A DNA stretch of 64,000 bases from Rhizobium bangladeshense (GTDB lineage Bacteria > Pseudomonadota > Alphaproteobacteria > Rhizobiales > Rhizobiaceae), in contig NZ_CP071614.1 in assembly GCF_017357245.1 (NCBI RefSeq), positions 372,001-436,000 of the forward strand, given 5' to 3'. Below the pieces are notes generated by a model. It was not told the DNA's origin. It did not search any database and was given only the letters and a program-made list of their open reading frames with translations. The translations under genes were made by a program, and so were the position numbers. Shown here piece by piece: positions 8,885-18,048 of this stretch. How positions within the stretch are numbered: the first letter of the stretch is position 1; the number at the start of each line of letters is the position of its first letter.

Positions 8885-9271
8885 ATGCCTATCAAGCGCT
8901 ATGGCACTGTGCAAACCGGCGCCGGCGGCAAGGCGCTGCCTTTCGCGCGCGCTGTCGAAGCTGACGGATGGCTCTATGTTTCCGGGCAGGTGGCGATGGA
9001 AGATGGCGAGATCATCGACGGCAACATCATCGCCCAGACCCACAAGACGATCGCCAATGTTCTGGCGATCCTCGAAGAGGCCGGATACGGCGTCGAGGAC
9101 GTCGTGCGCGTCGGCGTCTGGCTCGACGACCCGCGCGACTTCTGGACCTTCAACAAGATCTATCAGGAGTATTTCGGCGAGCATCCGCCGGCGCGCGCCT
9201 GTGTGCAATCGTCGATGATGGTCGATTGCAAGGTTGAGATCGACTGCGTGGCCTATAAGAAGAAGGATTGA
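8885..9271 (+). CDS. RidA-family enamine/imine deaminase-like protein
   Basis: A 128-residue YjgF/YER057c/UK114 protein. 'LYVSGQVAMEDGEI' near residue 28 and 'PPARACVQSS' near residue 100 are family marks; the arginine in the latter corresponds to the catalytic Arg that binds the carboxylate of 2-aminoacrylate-type intermediates in RidA. Such intermediates are made by PLP enzymes acting on serine or threonine, which fits the D-threonine/D-serine-type enzyme encoded across the divergent promoter. The ATG at 8885 has AAGGA at 8873-8877; a longer frame from 8837 lacks this support. The RpiR gene follows 22 bases later. Confidence 0.9.
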   Translation: MPIKRYGTVQTGAGGKALPFARAVEADGWLYVSGQVAMEDGEIIDGNIIAQTHKTIANVLAILEEAGYGVEDVVRVGVWLDDPRDFWTFNKIYQEYFGEHPPARACVQSSMMVDCKVEIDCVAYKKKD

Positions 9272-9293
9272 TGGCGCCATCGGGGGGACGGGT

Positions 9294-10157
9294 TTGGATA
9301 TTTTTTCGACATTGCAGGAAGACAAAGGCCGGCTCTCCCCCTCCGAAAGCCGCATCGCGGAGATCATCGTCAACGACTTCGAATTCGCCGTCAACGCCTC
9401 GATCATCGAACTCGCGGAACGGGCCGAGGTCTCGCCGCCGACCGTCACTCGCTTTTGCCGCCGGCTGGGTTGCGAAAGCTTTTCCGACTTCAAGGTCCAG
9501 CTCGCCCGCACCGCCCATATCGGCGTTCGCTATCTGAAGCCGGAATCGAAGAGTACCGATCCGGCCGATGTCGCCCAGGATATCATCACCAAGGCGCAGA
9601 ACGCGCTCTTCCTCCTGCATCGATCCCTCGATCTTGCCGCGATCGAAGCTGCCGTTTCCCATATCGCCAAGGCCGACATGATCTACGCCTTCGGCTCGGG
9701 CGGCAATTCGTCGATGATCGCCGACGAGCTGCAGAATCGCCTCTTCCGTCTCGGACTTCGTATCACGGCGAGTTCAGACCACAGCATGCAGCTGATGATG
9801 GCAGCCGCCGCCAAACCGGGCGACGTGCTGATCGGTTCGTCCTTCTCCGGGCGTAATATGGAGCTGGTGCGGGCCTTCGAGCTTGCCCGCGACACCAGGG
9901 TGAAGACGATCGCTTTGACGCAGACGGACAGCCCCGTCGCCAAGGCAGCCGAGATCGTCGTGGCGATCGATCTTCCCGAAGGCAACAATATCTACCGTCC
10001 GACCTCGACGCGCATCGCCTACATCGCGATGGTCGACATCCTGTCGAGCCTGGTGGCCTACGCCGTTCAGCCGAAGGCGACGGTGACGCTGCGGCGCATC
10101 AAGCAGCAGCTTGTCCTTCACCGCGACGGCGATGACCGGCAGTTGCTTGGAGACTGA
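9294..10157 (+). CDS. MurR/RpiR-family transcriptional regulator
   Basis: A 287-residue regulator with an N-terminal RpiR helix-turn-helix ('LSPSESRIAEIIV', then 'ELAERAEVSPPTVTRFCRRLG'-like) in residues 1-75 and a SIS sugar-isomerase fold at about 115-255 ('IYAFGSGGNSSMIADEL', 'GSSFSGRNMEL'). SIS domains of this family bind phosphosugars or related effectors. The start is taken as TTG at 9294, behind a GGGGGG run at 9282-9287; an open frame extends to 9234 inside ridA but has no family sequence there. It sits in the cluster of RidA, SDR and MFS genes and is the likely local regulator. Confidence 0.85.
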   Translation: MDIFSTLQEDKGRLSPSESRIAEIIVNDFEFAVNASIIELAERAEVSPPTVTRFCRRLGCESFSDFKVQLARTAHIGVRYLKPESKSTDPADVAQDIITKAQNALFLLHRSLDLAAIEAAVSHIAKADMIYAFGSGGNSSMIADELQNRLFRLGLRITASSDHSMQLMMAAAAKPGDVLIGSSFSGRNMELVRAFELARDTRVKTIALTQTDSPVAKAAEIVVAIDLPEGNNIYRPTSTRIAYIAMVDILSSLVAYAVQPKATVTLRRIKQQLVLHRDGDDRQLLGD

Positions 10158-10182
10158 AGCATATGAACAGGAGCGACAATAA

Positions 10183-10959
10183 ATGACCCAATCGATCGCC
10201 ATCGTGACGGGCGCTGCAGGCGACATCGGCGCGGCGATTGCCGCGCGGCTCGCCGATGATCATGATGTCGTTCTGCTTGCCGACATCGACGCGGCTGCCG
10301 CAGCCGCCGTGGCTTCGAAGCTCGGCCCGGCGGACCGTTTCGTGGCCTTCGGATGCGACGTGACCAGTGAGATGAGCATTGCCGAACTGGCAGAACGCGC
10401 TGCCGGCAGCGGCCTCGTTCGAACCCTCGTCAACAATGCCGGCGCCGCTCGCGCCACCAGCCTGCACGATACGACGCCCGAGATCTGGCGGGCCGACAAT
10501 GCGCTCAATCTCGAGGCGGCATTCTTATGTTTTCGCGCCTTCGAACCGATGCTGAAGACGTCCAAGGGTTCCGTCGTCAACATCGCCTCGGTCAACGGCA
10601 TGAATGTCTTTGGACATCCCGCCTATAGCGCCGCCAAGGCCGGTCTCTTGCATTTCACCCGATTGGTCGCCGTGGAATACGGCAAGTTCGGCATCCGCTC
10701 CAATGCGGTTGCGCCCGGCACGGTGAAGACGCAGGCCTGGGAGGCGCGCGCCGCGGCCAACCCCAATGTGTTCGAGGAAGCGCGCCGCTGGTATCCGCTG
10801 CAGCGCGTCGTCGATCCCCTGGATGTCGCCTATGCCGTGGCCTTCCTTGCCGGCCCTCTGGCAGCAGCCATCTCAGGCGTTTGCCTGCCCGTCGATTGTG
10901 GCCTGACGGCCGGCCAAGCCGAACTGGCCCGGACCTTCTCGCAATCGGAGCATTATTGA
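10183..10959 (+). CDS. SDR-family oxidoreductase
   Basis: A 258-residue classical short-chain dehydrogenase. The NAD(P) motif is 'VTGAAGDIG' at residues 7-15, 'NNAG' follows near 85, the catalytic serine is in 'VVNIASVNG' and the active pair is 'YSAAK'. The end 'PVDCGLTAG' is usual for the FabG-like group. An AGGAG sequence precedes the ATG at 10183. It lies 25 bases after the RpiR gene and upstream of an MFS gene, so it is probably part of the same catabolic operon. Substrate unknown; a hydroxy acid, sugar or polyol is likely. Confidence 0.87.
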   Translation: MTQSIAIVTGAAGDIGAAIAARLADDHDVVLLADIDAAAAAAVASKLGPADRFVAFGCDVTSEMSIAELAERAAGSGLVRTLVNNAGAARATSLHDTTPEIWRADNALNLEAAFLCFRAFEPMLKTSKGSVVNIASVNGMNVFGHPAYSAAKAGLLHFTRLVAVEYGKFGIRSNAVAPGTVKTQAWEARAAANPNVFEEARRWYPLQRVVDPLDVAYAVAFLAGPLAAAISGVCLPVDCGLTAGQAELARTFSQSEHY

Positions 10960-11063
10960 CATTCAGGGCTCCGAGTTCCGAGCCGAAACGATAGCATGAG
11001 ATGACCTCCGGGACTGCCCGACGCGGCCGCGCCTGCCGATTTCCCTGACGATTGATCGACCGC

Positions 11064-12284
11064 ATGAGCCGCCTTTTTCCCGACGTCTTCCGCAATCCGG
11101 CGATCCGCGCCAGCATGATCGCCATTTTCACCTTCGGCATGGCGGGAGCAATGACCGCGCCCTATCGTTCGGTCGTCGGCATTCGCGAACTGGGGCTGAG
11201 CGATGGTCTCTACTCCACCCTCACCTTTGCATCGGCGGCGGTGAATGTCGTCGTCAGCGTCCTGCTCGGCAATCTCGCCGATCGGCTGGGCGAGTATCGT
11301 TCGGCGATGATCGGCGCCTGCGTGTTCGGCATCGTCGGTTACGGCATGGTCTACGCCTTTCCCACGGCGGCGATCTTCATCATCAGCGGGTTGCTGCCGC
11401 TGCCGATTTACGGCGCGTTGAATTCGCTGCTGTTCGCCAATGCGCGTGCGGCGATGCAGGGCATGACCCGGAGCGAGATGGTGACGGCCAATTCAGGCGT
11501 GCGGGCGATGATCTCGCTTTCCTGGGTGCTGATCCCAGGCGTTACCGGCCTTGTTCTCTCGGGTGCGTCGAGCATGCTGCCGGCCTATCTCTTTGCCGCC
11601 ATCTCATGTCTGTTCTGCCAGGGCATCATCCTCTTCGCCCTGCCGAAACGGGCGGGAACGGAGTTGGCCGCAACCCACCATCTCACCTATCTCGGCGCGC
11701 TTCGCCAGGTGGTTTCGCCGCGGATTTCCGCGCATGTCTGTGGGGTGGCGCTCATCACCAGCACGCTGCATCTCAACGACGCCCTTCTGCCGCTGATCGC
11801 CACCGGCGCGGCGCATGGCGCGCTCAGCGATGTCGGCATTCTCGTCGGCATCGTCGCATTGTTGGAGGTCGTCTTCATCATCGTCTGGTCGCGCATTGCC
11901 CGCAAGACCGGGCAGATGGCGGCGCTTGCCGCCGGCACCATCGTCTATGCCGTGTTCCTCGGCCTTCTCGGCTTTGCCTCTGAACCATGGCACCTCTACG
12001 CTCTCACCTTGCTTGCCGGCATCGGCGCGGCGGCGATCATCAGCATTCCGATCACCTATCTACAGGATCTGATCGCGGATCGACCGGGGCTCGGCAGCGC
12101 GCTGATCTCCGTCAATATATTTGCCAGTGCCGGGATCGGCGCATTGGTCTTTGCTGCCGGCACGGCGGTGGCGAGCTATTCCGGCACCGCCGTCCTCAGT
12201 GCCGTCACCGGCCTATCGGGGATAACGATGCTTGGCTTCTTGCGGAGGCGCAGCGTTCATCGAGCTGGCGCCATCGGCAAATAA
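11064..12284 (+). CDS. MFS transporter (SetA-like sugar efflux/uptake group)
   Basis: A 406-residue membrane protein with about 12 transmembrane segments. The loop 'GNLADRLGEYRSAMIG' between helices 2 and 3 is the MFS signature. The overall pattern ('PYRSVVGIRELGLSDGLYS' after helix 1) resembles the Set sugar-efflux group, though import is equally possible in this context. The start is uncertain between TTG 11052 and ATG 11064; the ATG is preferred. It follows the SDR gene by about 100 bases and precedes a ROK regulator. Confidence 0.82.
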   Translation: MSRLFPDVFRNPAIRASMIAIFTFGMAGAMTAPYRSVVGIRELGLSDGLYSTLTFASAAVNVVVSVLLGNLADRLGEYRSAMIGACVFGIVGYGMVYAFPTAAIFIISGLLPLPIYGALNSLLFANARAAMQGMTRSEMVTANSGVRAMISLSWVLIPGVTGLVLSGASSMLPAYLFAAISCLFCQGIILFALPKRAGTELAATHHLTYLGALRQVVSPRISAHVCGVALITSTLHLNDALLPLIATGAAHGALSDVGILVGIVALLEVVFIIVWSRIARKTGQMAALAAGTIVYAVFLGLLGFASEPWHLYALTLLAGIGAAAIISIPITYLQDLIADRPGLGSALISVNIFASAGIGALVFAAGTAVASYSGTAVLSAVTGLSGITMLGFLRRRSVHRAGAIGK

Positions 12285-12359
12285 GAGCAGCGAGGAATGT
12301 GTCTTTCATCAGTCTCCGTCTTGTGACAAGGGTGATGCTTCATTTCCTTCGAAGGTGAC

Positions 12360-13562
12360 ATGAAGGCGATTTCCGGCACGAATCTCGAGCAGGCCAAGTC
12401 TCACAACCGGCGCGTGGTGATCGAGGCTGTCCGCATCCACGGTCCGCTGTCACGGGCCGCGATCGCCCGGATGACGGCGCTGACGGCCCAGACCGTCTCG
12501 AACATCGTCGAGGAGCTGGAGCGATCGCATCTTCTCGTTGCGGCCGAGGCGCAGAAGCTGGCGCGAGGCCAGCCGATCATTCCCTACAGCATCAATCCGC
12601 ACGGTGCCTATTCAATTGGCCTGGAACTTGGCCGCCGCCGCGCAAGCGGCGTGCTGACGGATCTCTCGGGCGCCGTCTGCGCGCGCATCGAGCACCAGGT
12701 CGAACACCCCGATCCGCAAAGGGCCATGTCTGCTCTCCAGGCAATCGTCGAGGAGCTTCAGCAGGCCTTCGCATTCGACCGAGATAGGCTGCTCGGTGTC
12801 GGCATCGCCCTGCCCGGCCGCTACGCCGATGGCGGCACCACGTCCCTCAGTCCGCAGAGCCTGCCGGGTTGGCAGGATTTTCCGGTCGCGCATGCACTGG
12901 AACAACGGGTTGGAGTGCCGGTCCTGGTCGAGAACGATGCGACGGCGGCCGCGATCGGCGAGCGTCTTCACGGCGTCGCCCGCGGCCTCGGCAGCTTCGT
13001 CTATCTGTTCCTGGCGGGCGCCGGCGGCATCGGCGCCGGAATGTTTCTCGACGGCCATCTCTACAAGGGCAGCCGCAACAATGCAGGCGAGATCGGGCAT
13101 ATAATCGTCGAGCCGCATGGCAGGCTCTGCAGCTGCGGCAAGCGCGGCTGCCTGGATCGTTATCTCTCGCCAAGCGTAGCTTACGAATGCATGGGCATTG
13201 CGAATGCGCGGGAGCTTTCGCCCGACGATCTCGATCCGCTGATCGCCGAAGGCAGCGAAGGCCTCGATGCCTGGCTGGATCAGGCCGTCGAGCCGTTGCG
13301 GCAGACCCTCGATTTTCTGGAGCTTGCCTTCGATCCGCAGACCATCGTACTCGGCGGCAGCGTATCGACATCGCTGATGCGCCGCCTTGCCGAGCGGCTC
13401 GAGCCGCTGCACGTGCCGATCGATCCCGACCGAAAGCGGACGATACCCCGCGTTATGATCGGCATGACCGGCAAGGATACGGCGATCCTTGGCGCTGCCG
13501 CCCTGCCGATCTTTTCCGAAACCAATCCGCGCTTCGACGTCCTGCAAAAGCCGGTCGGCTGA
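12360..13562 (+). CDS. ROK-family transcriptional regulator (NagC/XylR type)
   Basis: A 400-residue protein with an N-terminal winged helix-turn-helix ('RAAIARMTALTAQTVSNIVEEL'-like, residues about 25-65) fused to a ROK sugar-kinase fold. The zinc motif CSCGKRGCLD is at about residues 257-266, matching the CxCGxxGCxE rule with Asp in place of the last Glu. 'VLVENDATAAAIGE' and 'LFLAGAGGIGAG' mark the sugar- and phosphate-binding loops. ROK repressors usually respond to a sugar or sugar phosphate. The gene ends five bases before the convergent EamA gene. Confidence 0.88.
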   Translation: MKAISGTNLEQAKSHNRRVVIEAVRIHGPLSRAAIARMTALTAQTVSNIVEELERSHLLVAAEAQKLARGQPIIPYSINPHGAYSIGLELGRRRASGVLTDLSGAVCARIEHQVEHPDPQRAMSALQAIVEELQQAFAFDRDRLLGVGIALPGRYADGGTTSLSPQSLPGWQDFPVAHALEQRVGVPVLVENDATAAAIGERLHGVARGLGSFVYLFLAGAGGIGAGMFLDGHLYKGSRNNAGEIGHIIVEPHGRLCSCGKRGCLDRYLSPSVAYECMGIANARELSPDDLDPLIAEGSEGLDAWLDQAVEPLRQTLDFLELAFDPQTIVLGGSVSTSLMRRLAERLEPLHVPIDPDRKRTIPRVMIGMTGKDTAILGAAALPIFSETNPRFDVLQKPVG

Positions 13563-13567
13563 CACTG

Positions 13568-14482
13568 TCACCCGCTTGCCGGCAGCCGCGCAGTCGATTG
13601 AATTGGGCGGCGGGCTAAAGGTCGCGCAAAGATGACCACGTTGCCGAGAAGCGTCAGCGCCAGGCCGATCAGGCCGAGACCACTCCAGTGGTAGCCCTCG
13701 AAGACTGTCGACAATGACAGGGCGACGATCGGGAACAGGACGGTGGCATAGGCAGCGCGTGAGGAGCCGATGCGCGACACCAGCATGAGGTAGGTGGTGA
13801 AGCCGATCACCGATCCGATGGCCGCGAGATAGAGGAGAGCGGCAAGATAGGTGATGTCAGGCGGGGCCACGATCGGCGTTTGGGTCACGGCGATCAGCAA
13901 GAGGAGGACGATCGCGCCATAGGTCATGCCCCAGCCATTGGCGGTAAGCGGTGAGATCCCGGCAGCGCTGTTTCGACGCGATGCCATGTTGCCGAGCGAG
14001 AAGAACAGCGTGCCAAGCGCCGCGAGCCCTATCCCTTTCAACGTGCCCATATTGAAATCGACGACAACCTCCTCTCCGAAAAGTAGGAGGAGGCCTGTTG
14101 CTCCGAGCGTCGCAGCCAGGAGCGTTCGGCCTGTAATGCGGTCGCCGAAGAAAAGTCGCGCATTGACGGCATTGTAGATCGTTGCCAGCGAAAAGATGAC
14201 GGAGATCAGCCCGGAGGGAATGAAGCCAGCTGCATTGTAGAAACAGATGAAATTGAGGCTGAACAGGCAGAGCGCTTGCGCTAGGATAAAGGGCTGGTCC
14301 CGCAAGGCAGGGACATTGAGCCGCCGCATGAAAGCCAGGATGGCGACGAGGATCACTGCTGCGACCGCAAATCTGTAAAAGACCGAGACCAGCACCGGCA
14401 CGGGACCGACCTGCATGGCGATGGCAATCCAGGTCGTGCCCCATATGAGCACGGTCGAGATGAAGAGAGCGGCATTGGCCAT
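13568..14482 (-). CDS. EamA/DMT-family transporter
   Basis: A 304-residue inner-membrane protein with two EamA repeats and about ten transmembrane helices. The N-terminal 'LIWGTTWIAIAMQVGPVPVLVSVFYRF'-like segment is typical of RhaT/EamA drug-metabolite exporters, and the second repeat ends with 'GLALTLLGNVVIFARP'. The open frame extends to 14617, but the ATG at 14482 is preceded by GAGGA and starts the family sequence (MANAALF). It faces away from the AraC gene at 14639 across 156 bases, so the regulator probably controls it. Exported compound unknown. Confidence 0.87.
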   Translation of the reverse strand: MANAALFISTVLIWGTTWIAIAMQVGPVPVLVSVFYRFAVAAVILVAILAFMRRLNVPALRDQPFILAQALCLFSLNFICFYNAAGFIPSGLISVIFSLATIYNAVNARLFFGDRITGRTLLAATLGATGLLLLFGEEVVVDFNMGTLKGIGLAALGTLFFSLGNMASRRNSAAGISPLTANGWGMTYGAIVLLLLIAVTQTPIVAPPDITYLAALLYLAAIGSVIGFTTYLMLVSRIGSSRAAYATVLFPIVALSLSTVFEGYHWSGLGLIGLALTLLGNVVIFARPLARRPIQSTARLPASG

Positions 14483-14638
14483 GGAGTGATCCTCGTTTTC
14501 TCGAGCGATAGGCCAACGGTAAGCCGGTCTCTTGCAGATTCTTGCTATGAAATGGATCCGCCCGGAGTTCCCACTCGCCACGTGGGTCGTCCACCGGTAT
14601 TGTTCGCAAGGCTTCACACATGTGGGGAAGAAGAATTG

Positions 14639-15502
14639 GTGAAAGATAGCCGTCTCTCGGTTTTCGGGTTTTTGTCAGCATCTCCCTCTGCGCGCGTGTC
14701 GCAGTCCATCGATTTGGGGTTCGGGCGATCTGCGGCCCTCTGGAGCAATGGCAGCGACAGGATGAGCTATGAGCGGCCGGACGGACATACGTTCAGCCTT
14801 TATCTCAACGGTGGCGCCGGAACACGCCGTCTGGATGGCAGCCCCGCCGCGCGAGGCCGGCCTGGGGCCTTGTGCGTCATGCCACAGGGGCACTCGTCCG
14901 AATGGGAAATCACCGATCCCTTCGACTTCGTCCATCTCTACATTTCCGACGATCAGATGCGCCGGATGTTTGCTGAGACGTTCGACCGCGATGCCCGGCT
15001 TATGGCTCTTGCCGAAGCGACCTTCGCCGATGCACCCGTTTTGGCGCATACGCTTCGGCAGCTGACCGAAGCGATGTTGGCGGGTGATCATCTGCTGGCT
15101 GAAGAAGCGATGACGCAGACGATCAACAATTTCTTCGTTGATTCACGTTACGGAGGGATGCGCCCCTGTGCGATCAGCGGCGGGCTTGCTCCTCACGTGC
15201 GGCGCCGGATCCTGGAATATATCGAGGCCCATCTCGATGAGACGATCCGCTTGCAGGATCTGGCGGCAATCGGGCAGCTCAGCGCCTTTCATTTTCAGCG
15301 GATGTTCCGGGTAAGCTATGGTGTGTCCCCGCATGGATGGGTGGCGCACCGGCGTGTCGAGCGCGCCAAATCGATGTTGCGCGGCAGGGATCCAATCGCA
15401 CAGATCGCGTCAGCCTGCGGCTTCAGCAGCCAGAGCCACATGACACGGGCTTTCAAGTCGGGCACAGGCGTCACACCCTCTGCCTACCGGCAGCGACAGT
15501 GA
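14639..15502 (+). CDS. AraC-family transcriptional regulator
   Basis: A regulator of about 287 residues. The C-terminal 100 residues hold the AraC double helix-turn-helix ('IRLQDLAAIGQLSAFHFQRMFR'-like and 'IAQIASACGFSSQSHMTRAFK'-like). The N-terminal half is an unclassified ligand domain with 'GRPGALCVMPQGHSSEWEI'-like beta strands. The frame is open from 14486, but the upstream part looks non-coding; GTG at 14639 (or TTG at 14636) with GGGGAAG at 14624-14630 is chosen. It is divergent from the EamA exporter gene. Confidence 0.82.
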   Translation: MKDSRLSVFGFLSASPSARVSQSIDLGFGRSAALWSNGSDRMSYERPDGHTFSLYLNGGAGTRRLDGSPAARGRPGALCVMPQGHSSEWEITDPFDFVHLYISDDQMRRMFAETFDRDARLMALAEATFADAPVLAHTLRQLTEAMLAGDHLLAEEAMTQTINNFFVDSRYGGMRPCAISGGLAPHVRRRILEYIEAHLDETIRLQDLAAIGQLSAFHFQRMFRVSYGVSPHGWVAHRRVERAKSMLRGRDPIAQIASACGFSSQSHMTRAFKSGTGVTPSAYRQRQ

Positions 15503-15562
15503 TGCGCGGCCTCCTGTCGGAACCCGTCCTATTTTGGATCGCTGCGTTGCCCAATCCGGGCG

Positions 15563-17584
15563 CTACGACTCCTGCAGTCCGTAGAGCAGCGGCATCAACC
15601 CCGCGAGCGCCTTGAAACGTTCCCAGGACTTGGACGAGGGGTTCGTCCAGCCGGTTTCGGCGAGTGCGGAAAGGCGTGGGAAGACGAGACGGTCGAAGAC
15701 GGCGCGGTCCGTCATCGGTTCGGACCAGATGCAGGCCTGGATGCCGAGAAGCTGCTGTTTCTGGCTCGCTGTCCAGCCGCCGACCGGATCGAAATTGTAG
15801 AGCTTTTCCGCGGTTGAGTTTCCTGCCCAGCTGGCGCCGGGCTCATCCCAGTCCGGCCGGAGCGCCATGTCGAGATAGTAGACCTGGCCGGGGCAGACGA
15901 CCATTTGGTAGCCGCGTCCGGCGAGCTCAGCCGAAACTTCGACATTGCGCCAGCTGCAGAGATAGCTTTTCGACTTGTCGATGACGTCGCCGTGGGCCGC
16001 TTCCTCCCAGCCGCCAGTGACGCAGCCCTTGCTCGCCAGGAAGCGCTGGACGCGCTCCAGGAATTCCGCCTGCAGGATAGCGGCGCCCGAGCCGTGAATG
16101 TCATCGGCGCCATGCGTATTGGTGACGACGTTCAGCCGCTTGGCATGCGCATCGGCAACCTCGTCACCGGCGACGGCTCGCAGGCGCGCCAGCGCTTCCG
16201 GAGAGCCGGACCACGCACCGAGGGGAACTTCGTCGGCGCCGAGGTGGATCGTCTTGAACGGAAAGAGTTCGATGAGTTCGGAAAGAATGGTCTCGACGAT
16301 GTGATAGGTCTGCTCGCGCGCCGGATTAATGCAGTTGTCGGGAAAACCCTGAACCGAGTAATAGCTGCCTTTCTCAGCGGGATCGCGCAACTCCGGTATG
16401 GCCTGCTGCATGGCATAACAATGTCCGGGCATATCGATCTCCGGCACGATCTCGATGCCGAAGCTCTTTGCGAGGGCGACGATCTCGCGGATGACGGATT
16501 TGGTATAATAGCCGCCCGTTCGAGCCGGGCTTGAGCCCAGAAGCGGCGGCACGGCAAGACCGTGACCCCGCCAGGCGCCGATCTCGGTCAAGGCTGGGTA
16601 GGCATCGATCTCCACCCGCCAGGCCTCGTCGTCGGAAAGGTGCCAGTGGAAGCGGTTGAGCTTGTTCCAGGCAAGCACCGCCAACAGCTTCTTGACTTCG
16701 GCGGCGCCGTAGAACTGGCGTGCGACATCGAGATGCAGGCCGCGCCAGCCCATCGACGGTTCGTCGACGATCTCGCCGGATGCGGGAAATTGGAAGACAC
16801 CGGGATGCAGCCTGGCGCCGCGCCAGATCTGGCCGAGCGTGACAAGGCCGTAGAGGAAGCCGGTCCGGCTGCTTGCCTCGATCGTGATCGCCTCGTCCTC
16901 GAAGCTCAGCCGATAGGCCTCCGCCCCGAAGGCGGCGGCGTCCTTCAGCCCCACACGAACCGCGCCCTCGGCCTCGGTTCGCACGATGCCTTCGACCGCG
17001 AAGAGATGGTCCACCAGCGCCGCGAAGCTTTTCGCAGCCGCCTCCCCTTCGGGGCTCTGCGCCTGCGGGGCAAAACCCGCCGGCAGCGGACGGCGCGAGG
17101 CGACCGCGACGCGGTTCGGCCAGGGAATGATCGACACCTGAACCGGCGCATTTGCGGGAACGGGATAGATCTCGGCACCGCGCTTCAGCGGCGCGTTGCT
17201 GACGGAGGACCGTGTCGGCTCAATCGGGAGGACGATCGTGCTGCCATCGGCGAGCGCGACATAACCGCTCGTTGCGCCGTCCGTCCAGTGGCGGAACGGC
17301 CAGCTCAGCGCATAGACCGATACGGTCCAGGTCTCGCCCGCGCCGAGCACAAAATTGGCCGGCGGCTGGAACTCCGTGAAATTCGAAAGTCGTTGGGAAA
17401 CCGTGGCGCCTTCGACCCGCCCGGCGGGATCGACGCGGCCGGGGCCGCTGACGCAGAGAGAAAAATTCGAAAGCGGCTCTGCGCCGAGATTCTTGAGGCG
17501 CAGGACATAGGAAAACTCCTTGCCGTCGGCAGGCGGGTTCCAGAGCGTCTCGAGACGCAGGGCTTTCGATCGCGGTGTGGACAT
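15563..17584 (-). CDS. Beta-N-acetylhexosaminidase (GH20)
   Basis: A 673-residue glycoside hydrolase of family 20 that removes terminal beta-linked GlcNAc or GalNAc. A CHB_HEX-like N-terminal beta domain (about 1-130) and a GH20b domain precede the catalytic barrel, in which 'FHWHLSDDEAWRVEI' and 'IPEIDMPGH' appear; the catalytic pair is Asp451-Glu452 in 'HLGADEVP'. A tryptophan-rich segment with 'GWEEAAHG' and 'YYLDMA' follows, as usual. No clear signal peptide is seen, so it may act in the cytoplasm on imported chito-oligosaccharides. It is divergent from the GH94-type gene across 464 bases. Confidence 0.92.
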   Translation of the reverse strand: MSTPRSKALRLETLWNPPADGKEFSYVLRLKNLGAEPLSNFSLCVSGPGRVDPAGRVEGATVSQRLSNFTEFQPPANFVLGAGETWTVSVYALSWPFRHWTDGATSGYVALADGSTIVLPIEPTRSSVSNAPLKRGAEIYPVPANAPVQVSIIPWPNRVAVASRRPLPAGFAPQAQSPEGEAAAKSFAALVDHLFAVEGIVRTEAEGAVRVGLKDAAAFGAEAYRLSFEDEAITIEASSRTGFLYGLVTLGQIWRGARLHPGVFQFPASGEIVDEPSMGWRGLHLDVARQFYGAAEVKKLLAVLAWNKLNRFHWHLSDDEAWRVEIDAYPALTEIGAWRGHGLAVPPLLGSSPARTGGYYTKSVIREIVALAKSFGIEIVPEIDMPGHCYAMQQAIPELRDPAEKGSYYSVQGFPDNCINPAREQTYHIVETILSELIELFPFKTIHLGADEVPLGAWSGSPEALARLRAVAGDEVADAHAKRLNVVTNTHGADDIHGSGAAILQAEFLERVQRFLASKGCVTGGWEEAAHGDVIDKSKSYLCSWRNVEVSAELAGRGYQMVVCPGQVYYLDMALRPDWDEPGASWAGNSTAEKLYNFDPVGGWTASQKQQLLGIQACIWSEPMTDRAVFDRLVFPRLSALAETGWTNPSSKSWERFKALAGLMPLLYGLQES

Positions 17585-18048
17585 GGTCGCTGCTTCCTTT
17601 GCAGATCAGGTCTGGAACGGCAAAACTTCGGGTCGAAGGACCCAATCAAATTGATTTAATATCGTTAGCCAGTTACCCGCCGGGTCGTCAATCACCGATT
17701 CCGGCTTTGCCAGAGTCTCAAGCGCCTTCTGATTGACTGGCGCCGGCGGCGTTCGAAAATGCCGCCTGTGGTTGATCGCGACCATGCTGAGGTTAGGCCA
17801 CAAGGCGGATTCCGCCGAGTCCGACGCCCTTGGCCTCCCCCGCGGACGTCAATACTTGCCTACACGGCGGACAGTGCAATCGACGTCCTCAACGAATTCA
17901 AACTCAAGGTCGTCGCAGCGACTGAGAACGGTGTCGACAATGCCGTCCTAGCCGTTCGTGGCGGGTTGTCTGTCTTCCGATCGCCGGTAAGATTTCTCTC
18001 AATCTTTTTGCGTCATCCTCCGATTCGCTCCCAATCGATGAGATCCCG
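17585..18048. other. Long divergent intergenic region
   Basis: 464 bases between the divergent GH20 and GH94-type genes. An AT-rich patch around 17645-17665 (CAAATTGATTTAATATCG) may be the promoter of the GH20 gene. A short open stretch around 17850-17960 on the plus strand reads like protein but matches no family known to me. No gene is called. Confidence 0.35.

Noticed and set aside
17759..18048. Protein-like open stretch upstream of the GH94-type gene
   Set aside because: No family match, no ribosome binding site, and it overlaps the promoter of the real gene.
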